Both the position numbers and the translations under genes were made by a program. Positions 63,060 to 64,000 of a stretch of DNA of 64,000 nucleotides are shown piece after piece. Position 1 is the first letter of the stretch, and each line of letters begins with the position of its first letter. Under the pieces are notes generated by a model, which saw only the letters and a program-made list of their open reading frames with translations, was not told where the DNA came from and made no database searches. Source of the stretch: Zonotrichia leucophrys gambelii (Eukaryota; Chordata; Aves; Passeriformes; Passerellidae); NCBI RefSeq assembly GCF_028769735.1, contig NC_088177.1, positions 18,482,599 to 18,546,598 on the forward strand. Direction: 5' to 3'.

Positions 63060-64000
63060 GAGGCCAGTGCCTGATGGACTGTGTGACAGGAAGAGCTACA
63101 TTGCACCAGACAACACAAGTGGGTTTCCTATAGTGCTCCCATCTCTCAGCCAACTTTGAAAATTACCATTCATCACATAGATGAAGAAAAGTAAATTCTG
63201 AAGAACAAAGGGCATTGTGGATGTTATAGAAAACAGTAGTTCTTTATGTTGAAAGTCCTTCAGCTGTTTAAACTGGGCCAAAATATGGTAGTGGAGAATG
63301 ACCAGGCATTCTCTTTTTCTGAACAACTTGAATGGAGAAATAATATCTTTTGGTTTGAAACCGATTGTGTTTAAAAAGAAGGCAATATTCATTTCTATCT
63401 TCAGTTCTCAGCATTTCAGGACTGACATTATTATATCTATTTTACTAATAAAGAATTTCAAAAATCTGAACTAATACTCTCTGAAAACAGGTCACTGGGA
63501 GATCGCTTTTGTTGCTGCAGAATGACAAATCAAGAATTCCTTTGGCCCAAGCCGTAGAACAACCAAGCACATTATCTCTTTCTGAAGCTACTGTCAGATC
63601 AGGCCACTGATACTGCTCCAGTCCCATCTCAATACCAGCTATGAATGCATCATCATTCATATCATTTTTATTCTCTCCTCACTCTGCTGTGGAGATAAAG
63701 CTTACTTATAAAAGACTTTCAAGCATGTGAACCAACCTTGCAGAATACACCACCACAAAACTCCCTAGTACTCTGACAGCATAAGCAGCCCATGATATTT
63801 TAGCAATCCAAGGTTGCTTGCCTTAAAAAATTACTCATTCCTACATTCCACATCATTAAACACCTGATTCTGCTTACTGAAAAGAGTACAAGCTTCACTG
63901 GGAGAAACATTATTAAATCAGCCATGACAGCTTTGCTATAGACTTGCTTATTCAGTATAAATAGAGTGCCAGTCACAAGTCCAACAGGATATAGTTAACA
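63060..64000. other. gene-free AT-rich DNA at the right edge
   Basis: No exon or repeat recognised. Two minus-strand frames (63096-63392, 98 codons; 63445-63660, 71 codons) have no domain. The composition is that of the rest of the desert. Confidence 0.55.

Noticed and set aside
1..64000. CRISPR arrays, operons, tRNA or rRNA genes, phage or plasmid features.
   Set aside because: No regularly spaced repeats, no tRNA B-box with a cloverleaf, and no rRNA-like stretch noticed. The repeat content shows a vertebrate chromosome.

Overview
This is vertebrate chromosomal DNA, almost certainly from a bird and probably a songbird or other neoavian. The evidence is repeat content: three 5'-truncated CR1 LINE pieces in the minus orientation (32.08-32.59, 44.43-44.53 and 48.54-48.65 kb) read like avian CR1 consensus, and two solitary LTRs (8.96-9.32 and 62.5-63.06 kb) match endogenous-retrovirus LTR sequence I recall from passerine genomes. 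Nothing prokaryotic or viral is present as a working unit, and I find no protein-coding exon I can defend. The open frames are short, Met-initiated chance frames; the longest lie in GC-rich DNA where stops are rare, and they overlap on both strands.

The window has two parts. Positions 1 to about 9.4 kb hold a cluster of CpG islands (about 1-440, 1790-3290, 3340-3780, 4090-4500, 5580-6250 and 7520-8650). The AT-rich DNA between them still keeps its CpGs. That pattern is typical of the unmethylated, Polycomb-marked 'methylation valley' over a developmental regulator gene. The gene itself is not recognisable here; its coding exons probably lie left of the window. Within the domain are several strong unassigned splice donors on both strands, a five-run G-quadruplex motif on the minus strand, a perfect homeodomain/ONECUT-type palindrome, and at the right edge a (CCGG)4 palindrome, a perfect 13-bp hairpin and an AATAAA packed into about 60 bp. 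An LTR sits in the right shoulder of the domain.

From about 9.4 kb to the end the DNA is AT-rich, CpG-poor and gene-free: a gene desert or a very long intron. It contains the CR1 pieces, the second LTR, small palindromes and short tandem duplications. Several stretches dense in homeodomain, forkhead and E-box sites (near 23.4-24.6, 36.3-36.6, 40.7-40.9, 45.0-45.3, 56.9-57.6 and 58.8-59.2 kb) are plausible conserved enhancers of the neighbouring regulator gene, but conservation cannot be tested from one sequence.

No new gene system is evident. The most useful leads are the CpG-island domain and its sharp right boundary, the hairpin/AATAAA cluster, and the candidate enhancers.
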